From DASSBQ01 sp035250505 (lineage in GTDB: Bacteria; Nitrospirota; Nitrospiria; Nitrospirales; Nitrospiraceae), in contig DATFFC010000104.1 of the NCBI GenBank assembly GCA_035250505.1, forward strand, positions 1-51,081: a DNA stretch of 51,081 nt, in the 5' to 3' direction. Shown here one piece after another: positions 16,793-25,612 of this stretch. The notes under the pieces are model-generated. The model ran no database searches. It was not told where the DNA came from and was given only the letters and a program-made list of their open reading frames with translations. Positions within the stretch are counted from its first letter, which is position 1; each line of letters begins with the position of its first letter. A program made the position numbers and the translations under genes.

Positions 16793-16829
16793 TTGGGGTC
16801 GTTCCGACAAATGGTTCCTGACCCCCCAA
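16793..16829. terminator. Inverted repeat between convergent genes
   Basis: GGGGTC (16795-16800) pairs with GACCCC (16820-16825) across a 19-nt loop, with AT pairs and an A-run outside. It sits in the 51-nt gap between the ABC ATPase gene and the convergent protease gene. Possible weak bidirectional terminator. Confidence 0.35.
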
Positions 16830-16836
16830 AAGAGCC

Positions 16837-17877
16837 CTAGCCTCCTGCCAATGTGATCGGAAATGTCAGCTCCACATCGCCTCGCCTGACGCGCAGCTTC
16901 ACTTGTTGGCCCGGGACCGTTCTCTCGATCAGATAGTTCTTGAGCTGCGCGGCATCGGCGATCTCCGTCTCATCGATGGCGACGACGATATCGGTCTTCT
17001 GGACGCCGGCGGATTTGGCCGGCTCGACGGCTTCCCGCACCGCCACCCGCCATTTGGTCCCGTCCTTCACCGTCGTCATGTGGATGCCGAGGCGAGAGAA
17101 GGAGAGAGGCTTGCCGTCGAGGACGGCCTGCACGATGCGTTGTGCGAGCGGGGCAGGAACGGCAAATGCCATCCGGCTGCAGTGCGCCTCCTGGTGCTCT
17201 TTTTCTGTCTGAATAATCGCATGCATGAGGCCCACGACCTCACCGGCGGTATTGTACAAGGCGCCCCCTGAGTTTCCGCTGCAGACGGACAGGTCCGCTT
17301 GAAGCAGACGCGCATCCACCGTCTGGAGAAACGTGTTCGTATTCCCGAGACGGCCGAATGCCATGGTGGGGCCCCATCCGAGAGGATAGCCCACAGTAAA
17401 GACTTCATCGCCGGCTTTGCCTTCGTTTGCGGCAAAGTCTGTAGCGGCTCGAAGGGAAGCTCGATAGGGGTCCGGGACACGATACACGACGACATCGGCA
17501 TAGGCGTTATCCCCGACAAGAGTGGCGGGCAGCTCATTCAGGTCGGTCGTCATGATTCGGATCTGAGAGGAGATCACCTTACCCGTCGATCCGTTCCGCT
17601 CCACGGCGTGCCGCGCCGTCACGAGATAGCCGTCGCGAAGATGAAATCCGGTGCCGCGGATGGCGATCTTTCCAGGCCGATCGGGTGTCCGCTGGTCCTG
17701 GGTCTCCTCCAAGACGCCCACGGTCGCCTGTCTCGCTCGATCGAGCGCGGCGCTCAAATCCGCCGGCTGGGCCATGGCCATGGATGCGGCGGCAAGGACT
17801 CCGATGCTCGAGAAGAGTGCGATGCGGGATGGATGTGTCCACCATGCGGTCAAATCGATACGCGATCCGGCGGGCAT
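16837..17877 (-). CDS. Trypsin-like serine protease with PDZ domain
   Basis: About 346 residues from the ATG at 17877; the frame stays open upstream, but only this start gives an N-terminal export signal (ALFSSIGVLAAASMAMAQP). The S1 catalytic triad is visible: His90 in LVTARHAVERN, Asp128 in NAYADVVVYRV and Ser203 in CSGNSGGALYN. The C-terminal PDZ domain (about 255-345) includes VREAVEPAKSAGVQKTDIVV. The layout is that of periplasmic DegP/HtrA-like quality-control proteases with a single PDZ, although the protease part is closer to generic trypsin-like peptidases. Divergent from the Slp-family lipoprotein gene. Confidence 0.85.
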   Translation of the reverse strand: MPAGSRIDLTAWWTHPSRIALFSSIGVLAAASMAMAQPADLSAALDRARQATVGVLEETQDQRTPDRPGKIAIRGTGFHLRDGYLVTARHAVERNGSTGKVISSQIRIMTTDLNELPATLVGDNAYADVVVYRVPDPYRASLRAATDFAANEGKAGDEVFTVGYPLGWGPTMAFGRLGNTNTFLQTVDARLLQADLSVCSGNSGGALYNTAGEVVGLMHAIIQTEKEHQEAHCSRMAFAVPAPLAQRIVQAVLDGKPLSFSRLGIHMTTVKDGTKWRVAVREAVEPAKSAGVQKTDIVVAIDETEIADAAQLKNYLIERTVPGQQVKLRVRRGDVELTFPITLAGG

Positions 17878-17892
17878 AGGGTCCCTTTCTTG

Positions 17893-17923
17893 TTGGATGC
17901 GTGAGGCGAATGTGCAGTATAGT
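17893..17923 (+). promoter_or_regulatory. Possible promoter of the Slp gene
   Basis: TTGGAT (17893-17898) and TATAGT (17918-17923) are 19 nt apart in the 130-nt divergent gap. The spacing is slightly long and the -35 is imperfect, so this is a weak prediction. Confidence 0.3.
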
Positions 17924-18007
17924 GGAGAGGCGCACGCGAGTGAAACCATCGTTGAACAAAGTCTCGTAAGCGGATAAGAAGAGAGGACTATTCGTGGGAA
18001 TCGAACG

Positions 18008-18586
18008 ATGAGATGGATGAGAGCATTGGGCGTACTCGTGCTGCTCGGCATGGGACTTCTCCAATTGCCGGGCTGTGCCTCGTACGATGTTGTGCCGGAC
18101 TCACTGGAGCCGCAGATCGATAAGAGCCTCACCTTTGACCAGGTCATTGCGAGTCCTGATTCCTATCGCGGGCGCACGTTCGTGGTGGGTGGGGAGGTCC
18201 TCAAAGCCAGACGGCTCAAGGACGGCACACAGATCGAAGTGTTGCAACTTCCGCTTGACGGCGATCAGCGGCCGGTGAGCCAGCGTTCTGAATCTCAGGG
18301 GCGCCTCTTAGCCATGGATCCGTTGTCCACCGATCCGGCTACCTTGCCGGATGGCACGTCGGTCACAATGGTCGCCGAAGTTACAGGCGTGGCGACCGAT
18401 CGCTTGGATGAAGCGGAATACCGCTATCCTACGATGGCCATTAAACACCTGTATGTGTGGAAAGAACCACCCGATCCTTATCGGCGCAGCCGCGGACCTG
18501 TGTTCGGCGTCTTCGGCGGTGTCGGCTTCGGAGGATATGGCGGGACCCGATCCGGCGGCGGCGTCAGCATCGGGACAGGATTCTAG
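18008..18586 (+). CDS. slp: Slp-family outer-membrane lipoprotein
   Basis: 192 residues. The signal peptide ends in the lipobox LPGC (Cys about 22), so the mature protein is lipidated and probably in the outer membrane. The middle matches the Slp family of starvation/stationary-phase lipoproteins: FDQVIASPDSYRGRTFVVGG, then LKDGTQIEVLQLPLD, SQGRLLAM and a C-terminal YRYPTMAIKHLYVWKEP. A Gly-rich tail follows (GVGFGGYGG). The family is linked to stress or stationary phase in enteric bacteria, but its biochemical role is not known. Divergent from the PDZ protease. Confidence 0.85.
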   Translation: MRWMRALGVLVLLGMGLLQLPGCASYDVVPDSLEPQIDKSLTFDQVIASPDSYRGRTFVVGGEVLKARRLKDGTQIEVLQLPLDGDQRPVSQRSESQGRLLAMDPLSTDPATLPDGTSVTMVAEVTGVATDRLDEAEYRYPTMAIKHLYVWKEPPDPYRRSRGPVFGVFGGVGFGGYGGTRSGGGVSIGTGF

Positions 18587-18632
18587 CTGCTCTCGGCTGC
18601 ATGGCCGGCTTGTCCGATTCCTACATTCTCCT

Positions 18633-19496
18633 TCATAGACGTGAATCTCCGAACGTGTTGCAGGCGGCCGGGTCGCCGCTTTGCAATCCTCGCCGGAGCC
18701 AGGTCATGCGCTGCTCCGACGACCCGTGAGTCCAGCTCTCCGGCTGCACATAGCCCTGTCCCGCTTCTTGTAGACGATCATCGCCGATTGCGGATGCGGC
18801 GCGCAGGCCCTCTTCGAAATCCCCAGGCTCAATCAAGTTCCGCCCGCGCCGAGCATGGTAGCCCCACACGCCGGCATAACAGTCCGCTTGAAGTTCCATC
18901 CGGACGGAGAGCGCATTTGCATCGGAACTCGATGCCTGCCGTTGGAGCCTGGAGACCTTCTCGGCGGTTCCGAGGAGGTTCTGGACGTGATGGCCGATCT
19001 CATGGGCGATGACGTAGGCCTTGGCAAAGTCTCCCGGCGCGCCAAGCTTCCGTTCCAAGTCGCCGAAAAAACTCAGATCAAGATACACTTTGCGGTCGCT
19101 TGGACAGTAAAACGGGCCCACCGCCGATGACGTGGTTCCGCAGGCCGAGTGGACGGCGCCGGTGAACAGCACGAGTTGCGGCTCTCGGTACGACTGCCCG
19201 GCGGCCGGAAGCAATTGTTTCCAAGTGTCTTCGGTATCCGCCAGCACGACGGCTGCAAATCTTCCGAGCTCATCCTTGGGGGCGCCGATGGGTCCCCGTT
19301 GCTCATCGACCATCGGCCCGCTTACGTCCTGTAAGCCGCTCAGCATGTTCAGGATCTGCAGTGGGTTGGTGCCGGTGAGAAAACTGACGGCAAGCACCAA
19401 GACGACCCCGCCCAGCCCGATTCCAGCCCCGCGGGCCGGCGTCATCCCGCGACGGTCCTCAATGTTCCCGCTTTCCCGCTGCCCTTGCCACCGCAT
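18633..19496 (-). CDS. ypfJ: Neutral zinc metallopeptidase, YpfJ family
   Basis: About 287 residues. The start at 19496 is chosen because MRWQGQRESGNIEDRRG is the family's N-terminus; the frame continues upstream to 19544. One membrane helix follows (IGLGGVVLVLAVSFLTG), then an external catalytic domain with the zinc-binding HEIGHH (HExxH) in AYVIAHEIGHHVQN. Other family blocks are present: YCPSDRKVYLDLSFF, LQADCYAGVWGYHA and the C-terminal THGSSEQRMTWLRRG. Substrate unknown in this family. It lies convergent to the slp gene. Confidence 0.9.
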   Translation of the reverse strand: MRWQGQRESGNIEDRRGMTPARGAGIGLGGVVLVLAVSFLTGTNPLQILNMLSGLQDVSGPMVDEQRGPIGAPKDELGRFAAVVLADTEDTWKQLLPAAGQSYREPQLVLFTGAVHSACGTTSSAVGPFYCPSDRKVYLDLSFFGDLERKLGAPGDFAKAYVIAHEIGHHVQNLLGTAEKVSRLQRQASSSDANALSVRMELQADCYAGVWGYHARRGRNLIEPGDFEEGLRAASAIGDDRLQEAGQGYVQPESWTHGSSEQRMTWLRRGLQSGDPAACNTFGDSRL

Positions 19497-19732
19497 GGCG
19501 CATCCTTTCCCCGCCGGCACAAGCTGGTATCCGGCTCGATGCATGTTGAGCGTGGCTCAAACACAAGTCAAGTGAGGCCGGAGAGGCCATATTCGAACGT
19601 CGGCGCGGGATGCAAAAGATAGCGTGAGAGCTTGAGGAGATGGCGGCAAGCCCTCCATGAATCAGAAGGGCGAAATCTGCTACAACACAGATCAGCCCCA
19701 CGTCGGTTCCTTGAGTGCCGGTGAATACTCTC

Positions 19733-21169
19733 ATGAAAGCTACCGTCGAGCATGAAATCAAGCTGTCCGTCGAGGCGACGTTTCGCCTTCCCTCTTCACT
19801 GGGCCGGCGGCTTCCGACCCGCTGGTTAACCTCCAAGTACTACGATACGGCCGACTATCGCTTGGCTCAGGCCGGGATCACGCTTCGCCGCCGCACCGAA
19901 CAAGGGCGAGGGCTGTGGCAGCTCAAATTGCCGACCGCCGGCGCACGCCGAGAGTTGGAACTGGCGGGGCCTCCGGGATTGCCTCCGGCAACGGTACAGG
20001 AATTGTTGATCGCTCATCTCAGAAACGAACCGTTGAAGGAAGTCGCCACCCTAAGGACGCACCGGCAGGGTTTTCGGGTGACCGACCGCGATGGCGCCGC
20101 TGCGGACGTCGTCCTGGATCAAGTCAGCGTGATGGATGGCCGGCGTGTTGCCCGCCGCTTCCGCGAGATTGAGATTGAGCTGATAAAAGGAAAGGACAAC
20201 ATCCTTGCGGATCTCGAGCAAGACCTTCGCAAGGCCGGGGCAGGAGATCACGACGGACGGCCCAAGCTGTTGCGGGCGCTCGACTTTCCCGCGTTCCCCC
20301 AGCCGGATCCGCCTGCATCGAATGCTCCGCTCAGCAAGCACCTCGCGTACAGCTTGACGCGACAGCTCCGTGCCCTGCTCGCTCATGACCCCGGCACGCG
20401 GTGGGGGCGAGATCCGGAACACCTGCACCAAATGCGGGTGGCCACGCGACGCCTTCGCGCCATTTTCCGGGCGGCCGGTCCGCTGCTGGCTTCCGGATGG
20501 GCGGAGCCGCTCCGTCAGGATCTCGGCTGGCTCGGTGGCCTGCTCGGATCAGTGCGGGACTTGGATGTACAAATCAGTTCTTTCCGGCATGAAGCGACGG
20601 CGTTGGATGCGCATGACCGCAGACCGTTGATTCGGTTTGTGAAGACACTTCAATCAGAACGGAAAAGAAAACACGATGAGCTGATGGCCGGTCTACGCAG
20701 CGAGCAGTACCTGGAATTCGTTGAACGGTTGATCCAGGCGGCGGGCGCGCCGAGTGTGGTCGATACCGATCTGACGCTGAGGGATATTGCGGCACGCGAA
20801 TTCAAAAATTTGCGGAAGGCGGTTCATCGACTGGAGGCCATTCCAGCGGATGCCGAATTGCACCGCGTGCGCATCAAGGCAAAGCGGGCCCGCTATGCTG
20901 CCGAGCTGGCCGAGTCAGAAGTCGGAAAATGTGCGAGGAAGTTCATCCGCTCGACCAAAGTCCTGCAGGACGTCTTGGGCAAGCATCAGGATGCGGTGGT
21001 CGGCGAACAACGAGTGCGCGCTCTCTTCGCAGAAGCGAAGGGTCAACGGGCGGCCTTTACCGCGGGGCGGCTGGTGGAACGACAGCGGCAGCGCCGAGAT
21101 CAGGCGCGAGCCGTGTTTCGGTCGATCTGGAAGAAAGTGAGCAAGCGGGGAAGGGAAGCGTGGAAGTGA
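19733..21169 (+). CDS. CYTH-CHAD domain protein (polyphosphate-related)
   Basis: About 478 residues from the ATG at 19733 (a GTG lies 18 nt upstream in frame). The N-terminal CYTH domain (about 1-185) starts with EHEIKLSVE, the ExExK motif of triphosphate tunnel metalloenzymes, and has basic/acidic strands such as YYDTADYRLAQAGITLRRR. The CHAD domain (about 205-475) is helical and rich in His/Arg/Lys: HQMRVATRRLRAIFR, HRVRIKAKRARYAAEL and LGKHQDAVV. CHAD domains bind polyphosphate, and CYTH domains hydrolyse or bind triphosphates, so a role in polyphosphate metabolism is likely. It is not next to ppk or ppx here. Confidence 0.9.
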   Translation: MKATVEHEIKLSVEATFRLPSSLGRRLPTRWLTSKYYDTADYRLAQAGITLRRRTEQGRGLWQLKLPTAGARRELELAGPPGLPPATVQELLIAHLRNEPLKEVATLRTHRQGFRVTDRDGAAADVVLDQVSVMDGRRVARRFREIEIELIKGKDNILADLEQDLRKAGAGDHDGRPKLLRALDFPAFPQPDPPASNAPLSKHLAYSLTRQLRALLAHDPGTRWGRDPEHLHQMRVATRRLRAIFRAAGPLLASGWAEPLRQDLGWLGGLLGSVRDLDVQISSFRHEATALDAHDRRPLIRFVKTLQSERKRKHDELMAGLRSEQYLEFVERLIQAAGAPSVVDTDLTLRDIAAREFKNLRKAVHRLEAIPADAELHRVRIKAKRARYAAELAESEVGKCARKFIRSTKVLQDVLGKHQDAVVGEQRVRALFAEAKGQRAAFTAGRLVERQRQRRDQARAVFRSIWKKVSKRGREAWK

Positions 21170-21227
21170 GGTGGACAGGATCATGCGGCTTTGCGTAGAA
21201 TTCATGTCTCTCTGGGATGCTTCCGAC

Positions 21228-21821
21228 ATGGGGCCATTGAAATACTCCGGCGCGCTCTTTTTGCTCCTCTTGCCTGCCTTGATGGCCTGTCATCGACCCG
21301 CCGAACCGGTGGTACCGGCCGGCGACGCGCCGTTGATGAATCTTTCCGATCCATCTTGTCCCAATTTCAGCGGCACCTATGAGATGTTCGGGCAGCCCTT
21401 GCCCGGTATGCCGCCGTATTTTCACAAGGTGACGGCAAAGGTCACTTTGGACCGGCTGCTCGGTGTCGACTGGCCGGCAGACGATTCGGCTAAGCCTGTT
21501 GAAGTGGATCTCGTTCAGGATCAGGCCATCCGGTTGACGAGCATCTTGTACAACCGTGAAGCGTCCGGGCTCGTTCCGCTGTTGCCCGGAGATTCGGTCG
21601 TCTGCTCGCAGGGTGAAATGACTATCCGGCAGGCAAGAGAATTTCGCGGGACCAGTTTCGAACAATTGTGGCGTTTTACAAGGACGGCACGGAATCTGAG
21701 ACTCGAGCAGGACGGCACATTGGTCGTGCAGACCAGCATCCGCGCTGCCCATAAGTCTAACTTCATTGCGCAGGAAGTCCCTGTCCAGACCTACGGTGCC
21801 AGGTTTCGGCGGTTGAACTAA
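21228..21821 (+). CDS. Putative lipoprotein, function unknown
   Basis: About 197 residues from the ATG at 21228, chosen because it gives a short lipoprotein signal peptide (YSGALFLLLLPALMAC) with a Cys at the lipobox. In-frame ATGs at 21183 and 21204 would add a long N-terminal region. The mature part begins with CHRPAEPVVPAGDAP and contains CPNFSGTYEMFG, reminiscent of small beta-barrel (lipocalin-like) proteins, but I cannot assign a family. It follows the CYTH-CHAD gene closely (about 60 nt) and is probably co-transcribed. Confidence 0.6.
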   Translation: MGPLKYSGALFLLLLPALMACHRPAEPVVPAGDAPLMNLSDPSCPNFSGTYEMFGQPLPGMPPYFHKVTAKVTLDRLLGVDWPADDSAKPVEVDLVQDQAIRLTSILYNREASGLVPLLPGDSVVCSQGEMTIRQAREFRGTSFEQLWRFTRTARNLRLEQDGTLVVQTSIRAAHKSNFIAQEVPVQTYGARFRRLN

Positions 21822-22016
21822 GGCCGCCGCTCATTCCGCAGCATCTCCAACCTTCGATCGACCCAACGTGCAGAGCGAGCCGCCTTTGCCTCGTCGGCAT
21901 GAATCCTTTCCGGGGCTGCCATGGCACATTCCAAGGGCTTTCTCCAGTATGGCGGTTGCGGCAGATCGGGGGATAATTCGTTGGAAGAAGAAGTATATCC
22001 GGAAAGGAGCGACGTG

Positions 22017-22205
22017 ATGAAACACGAACAGATTCGGCCGATCCGTTACCAGCGAACGAGTTTCCGCCGGGATGATAGCAACAGCGACGAGCACCTGTGG
22101 CCGCTGTCAGCCAGAGAATTTCTTCGGGCGCCGAGCGTGACGGCGGCGCGCAAGAGTTTCCGTTATCGGCTCGACGGCGGAGAAACGGACAGTAGAGCCC
22201 AGTAG
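22017..22205 (+). CDS. Small basic hypothetical protein
   Basis: A 62-residue ORF (MKHEQIRPIRYQRTSF... to ...DSRAQ). The strong ribosome site GGAAAGGAG at 22001-22009 sits 7 nt before the ATG, which is the main reason for calling it real; the longer frame from 21921 has no such site. It is charged, with many Arg residues, has no membrane segment, and matches no family I know. It is followed at once by an inverted repeat that looks like a terminator. The 195-nt gap upstream holds no other recognisable gene. Confidence 0.5.
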   Translation: MKHEQIRPIRYQRTSFRRDDSNSDEHLWPLSAREFLRAPSVTAARKSFRYRLDGGETDSRAQ

Positions 22206-22264
22206 ACCCCCGTTGTACTGGCCGCGCCCCATGCAATTTCGAACCGTCTAGGGGCAACGGGGGT
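22206..22264. terminator. Bidirectional terminator-like inverted repeat
   Basis: ACCCCCGTTG (22206-22215) pairs perfectly with CAACGGGGGT (22255-22264) across a 39-nt loop. It exactly fills the gap between two convergent stop codons (22205 and 22265). Confidence 0.5.
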
Positions 22265-22645
22265 TCAGCGCACTTTCTGGGCCGCAGCAGTGACGATTCC
22301 GGCAATGACGGTCCCATCCTGATCGGCCAGGAGCGGATACTGCTCCTGCACCAGAGCGGCAAACTTGGGCTGGCCGGCTGCATCCACGTCTAGAAGACGG
22401 CCAAGCGACTGCAGATATTCCCCGCTTCCTCTGGCGGCATCCATTTTCACGTTATTGAGATTCGTGGCGAGAAACACATCGAGTTTGTGTTCTGCTTTGG
22501 GCAATCCGTCGCTGGTATACCAGTCCCCGGGCGTGGTGGAGGAAAGGAAGTTACTGACCGTCTCCGTTATTGAGCACCCACTCATGTAAACAGTCAATGA
22601 GACTACAGCGGCTACTCGTGACAACGATGCTATCGTGCGTGTCAT
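22265..22645 (-). CDS. DUF3015-like lipoprotein
   Basis: About 126 residues from an ATG at 22645. A lipoprotein signal peptide is clear (AAVVSLTVYMSGC), with the lipobox Cys at about 23. The mature domain has NLNNVKMDAARGSGEYLQSL, which matches the conserved helical core of DUF3015 proteins (N..n...D.ArG.GEYL..L), and TPGDWYTSDGLP. The protein is shorter than typical DUF3015 members but keeps the core. Function unknown. The frame is open to 22840, but no signal peptide would result from the longer form. Confidence 0.7.
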   Translation of the reverse strand: MTRTIASLSRVAAVVSLTVYMSGCSITETVSNFLSSTTPGDWYTSDGLPKAEHKLDVFLATNLNNVKMDAARGSGEYLQSLGRLLDVDAAGQPKFAALVQEQYPLLADQDGTVIAGIVTAAAQKVR

Positions 22646-22802
22646 GACATGCTCCCGGCTAACGTCTTGAGGTGGATTCCTTTGCTTTTCATTGATGGTT
22701 ATTCTAGAAACCTCTTGTCCCATCCGCAAGGCCGGAAATAGACAATGTTTGACCGGCCGGCCCCCGCTGTGATGACCTGCGCTGATCTTCTTGTGTCTGT
22801 TC

Positions 22803-23153
22803 TTAGAACGGCGCGGGATGAATGCGGGAGACATCGGCACTGATACAAGACTTCATTTCTTCCGCCCTGCAAGAGTGAGAACCTAGCGCCCCATTCACTC
22901 TGTTCACGACCTGTTCAGCCGTCGCTGTACCGTCTGCAACATCAATAAGGACGTGATCCGGAACGCTGCGAGCGTCTACGAAGACAATGCCGGGCACTTG
23001 ATTGAGCTGATCGGCCAGGCTCTGTCGCTGAACGGTGCATCCCTCCCCGGTAAGTAGAATAGAGATGCGGGTCACGCCCGCCTGTACCGGTTCGACGAAG
23101 AAAAGTCCCGCCCCCCATCCGATCAGGAACGTCGCTTTGAGAAATGTCCTCAT
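22803..23153 (-). CDS. Small exported protein with HMA-like fold
   Basis: About 116 residues from the ATG at 23153. The signal peptide is KATFLIGWGAGLFFVEPVQA. The mature part has an alternating beta/alpha pattern (TRISILLTGEGCTVQRQSLA, GIVFVDARSVPDHVLIDV, TAEQVVNRVNGALGSHSC) that recalls heavy-metal-associated (ferredoxin-like) domains, but it lacks the CxxC metal motif. There are four Cys residues. The role is unknown; a periplasmic partner-binding role is a guess. It lies upstream of the DUF3015-like gene on the same strand with a 157-nt gap. Confidence 0.6.
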   Translation of the reverse strand: MRTFLKATFLIGWGAGLFFVEPVQAGVTRISILLTGEGCTVQRQSLADQLNQVPGIVFVDARSVPDHVLIDVADGTATAEQVVNRVNGALGSHSCRAEEMKSCISADVSRIHPAPF

Positions 23154-23272
23154 GAGTGAACGGCCGTCTTTGCTATGATCCCTGCTCGACCTAACCCGCA
23201 CAACTTAGCCGACCGTCAGCCTCATTTACAATGGCTCACCGCCGATTCCGTCTGGATCTTCATTCCGGCTTC

Positions 23273-24889
23273 CTACCGCAAGAGTCGGCGGGAGGTGTTC
23301 GATCTGGGATGGTCGAGCGCGCCGCCCCAATGCGCGAGAAATTTCGTTAGGAAGACGTGCTCTTGCGCCGGTTCGACGGCCAGGGAGGCCAAGGCCAGTC
23401 CCACGGCGAGAGAAATATGATAACCTGCCGAACGAGATGCCAGCGCGCGCCGGTAGGCAGGGTGCGCTTCATTAATCCGCACGGTGGACTCGACCAGGCG
23501 ACCCAATTCCGGATCTTCCGGTCGATGCTCAAACAGGATGCCAAGCCCATACCGCATCGGCTTGCGTGAGCGTGGTTCTGCGGTGGGCGAGACCGGAAGG
23601 CCCGACGTGGAGGGAGAGGGGATCGTCGGCGATTCGGTGTCCTCTGCATCCATTGTTGTATCCATATTCTGGGACGAAGGCGTTGTCGGAAGATGATCAG
23701 GTTCTGCATGGTCAGACATTGGTGCTGGTGCAGATGCCGGCGCCGCCGTTGGCGTGAGCGCCTGTAGTCCCGCCCCGATCTTCGCCGCGGCGAGCGGCAA
23801 TTGCTTTTGACCTCCCAGTCTGCGATCGATGAGGGAGGTCAACAGAGGAAAGTCGTCGGATAATTCCTCCAATACGCGATCCAGATCCCGTTCAAGCGGC
23901 CGCACCATACGAGAAGGGGCATCCGGAACGGTGCTACGCTGATCGCCCCAGATCTCTAGCTGTCTGGAGACGGCTTCCTGGATCGCCTTTCGGTAGGCAA
24001 GGTAGAGAGCTCCCCGGGGCCCGGTTCTGATGAAATCGCCCTTGTTCAGGGTAAGCGAGGCGGCGAGATCCGGTACTTCGATTAATCCGCCGATCCGGTC
24101 CTGCATCGCCGGCATGACACCCAGCCAATCCCACCCCCGTCGAATGATTTTTCCCAGGGTGCTGATCGCGAGGCCGCGCTCATCCTCCGGCAATGGTCCT
24201 GAATTCCGCATGAGGTAGCCCGTTGCAGACGGCTTCCGCTTGCGCGCCAAGCGAATGAGAAGATGCGCCTCTTCGCGATCCGACGGACGATGTTGCTCAA
24301 GCGATCGCCCGTTCACCACAAACGTTATTCCGCTTGGATAGCGCGAAGCCAGCACCGTCTCGAATACCGGATCGAGCAGCGGTTGAAAATGACGCTGGAT
24401 GATGCCTTCAATGAAACCCGGGTCCAGAAGAGGAGATAGCAGGTTCCCTAATTTCAGTCTCACCGCGGTGCCTCGCTCGCCGGTCAATCCCGGCGGAGGC
24501 ACCCAGTTCCAAGGGGCTCGATGGCGCGACGCCAAGTGCCATCGCGTAGCAATGTGCGTCTTGCCGCGCCTGGTCTCGGTCGTCACTTCTTGACAGACCA
24601 GCAAGCCCAGCTTGATTCCCACCCCGGCGAATCCGATCCCATGTCCGCGCACTTTGCTACTGGCCGCAATGTCATGGTAGCGTCGCATCTCCGTCCGTTG
24701 CATGCCGGAGCCGTTATCGACGACAGTGAGCGTGCCTTGCTCGGGATCCGCTGTGATCAAGATTCGATCGGCGCCGGAGTCCAATGAATTCGCAATGATT
24801 TCCGTCAGGATGGTTTCTTCGAGGCTAAACGGGTAGGCATCCCGCAGGTCTTCAAGCAGATGTTCGAGATCGACGCGAGTTTCGCCCAT
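23273..24889 (-). CDS. GHKL (Hsp90/histidine-kinase/MutL-type) ATPase protein
   Basis: 538 residues, soluble. The N-terminal ATP-binding fold shows all GHKL boxes: N-box with Glu30 and Asn34 in TEIIANSLDSGAD, G1 VDNGSGM (58-63) and G2 GHGIGFAGVGIKLGL (82-96). A middle domain, a Pro/Ser/Thr-rich linker (about 400-450) and a C-terminal helical domain with INEAHPAYRRALASR follow. No kinase, DNA-binding or membrane segments are seen. The arrangement resembles stand-alone MutL/MORC-like ATPases whose role is undefined. The C-terminus extends to a stop at 23273. Confidence 0.8.
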   Translation of the reverse strand: MGETRVDLEHLLEDLRDAYPFSLEETILTEIIANSLDSGADRILITADPEQGTLTVVDNGSGMQRTEMRRYHDIAASSKVRGHGIGFAGVGIKLGLLVCQEVTTETRRGKTHIATRWHLASRHRAPWNWVPPPGLTGERGTAVRLKLGNLLSPLLDPGFIEGIIQRHFQPLLDPVFETVLASRYPSGITFVVNGRSLEQHRPSDREEAHLLIRLARKRKPSATGYLMRNSGPLPEDERGLAISTLGKIIRRGWDWLGVMPAMQDRIGGLIEVPDLAASLTLNKGDFIRTGPRGALYLAYRKAIQEAVSRQLEIWGDQRSTVPDAPSRMVRPLERDLDRVLEELSDDFPLLTSLIDRRLGGQKQLPLAAAKIGAGLQALTPTAAPASAPAPMSDHAEPDHLPTTPSSQNMDTTMDAEDTESPTIPSPSTSGLPVSPTAEPRSRKPMRYGLGILFEHRPEDPELGRLVESTVRINEAHPAYRRALASRSAGYHISLAVGLALASLAVEPAQEHVFLTKFLAHWGGALDHPRSNTSRRLLR

Positions 24890-25103
24890 GACGTGCTCCG
24901 AACGGTGCGCGACTTTCCGTGAGTTGGGACTCTAGAGGGAGATCGAGACGAAATCAAGGCAACGACCGCGGCACCCGCTCTTGTCATTGTGTCGTGCCAC
25001 ACCCCTTGCCGGGGAATCGGGGATGGCAGCTATCCTGACCCGGCGGAGGTATGGTATGGCACTCCCAAGATTCTTAATCGGCTCAGTCAGAAAGGTGCGA
25101 CCC

Positions 25104-25568
25104 ATGAACAGCTTTTCCAAGCTATGGCCCGGTCTTCTCTATACAAGTCTGGGATTCGCGGCGCTCTGTACTGATATGGCTCACGCCGGCGACAATTTGG
25201 TAACCAAGCCCAGCAAGCATTCAGTCCCAGTAACCATCGACAGAGTCGAAAAGATCATGACCATGAAAGGCATGAAAATCTTTGCTCGGATCGATCACGG
25301 TGCAGAAGCGAAGAAGGCCGGCCTGGAGATGAAACCGGCTGAGCTGCTCATCTTCGGCAATCCCAAGGGGGGAACTGCGTTGATGGTGACAAAGCCCACG
25401 ACTGCGATTGACCTCCCGATGAAAGCCTTGGCGTGGGAAGACAAGGATGGGAACGTGTGGCTGACCTATAACTCGTCCCGGCTGCTTCAAGAGCGGCATG
25501 GGGTGCCGGCGGAATTGGCGGCCAAACTCGATCCGGTGGGGAAAGTATTAGAGGAGGCGGCAGAGTAA
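25104..25568 (+). CDS. Exported DUF302 protein
   Basis: 154 residues from the ATG at 25104, the start that yields a signal peptide (LWPGLLYTSLGFAALCTDMAHA). The mature part is a DUF302 domain: VEKIMTMKGMKIFARIDHGAEAKKAGLEM..., PAELLIFGNPKGGTALM, DLPMKALAWEDKDGNVWLTY. DUF302 folds often occur in exported or lipoprotein context, and their ligand is unknown. The stop overlaps a possible start of the deaminase gene (TAATG), suggesting one transcript. Confidence 0.85.
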   Translation: MNSFSKLWPGLLYTSLGFAALCTDMAHAGDNLVTKPSKHSVPVTIDRVEKIMTMKGMKIFARIDHGAEAKKAGLEMKPAELLIFGNPKGGTALMVTKPTTAIDLPMKALAWEDKDGNVWLTYNSSRLLQERHGVPAELAAKLDPVGKVLEEAAE

Positions 25569-25612
25569 TGTTTCGTACTGTCATCAACGCGGTCAGCGAA
25601 AAAGAGGACACG

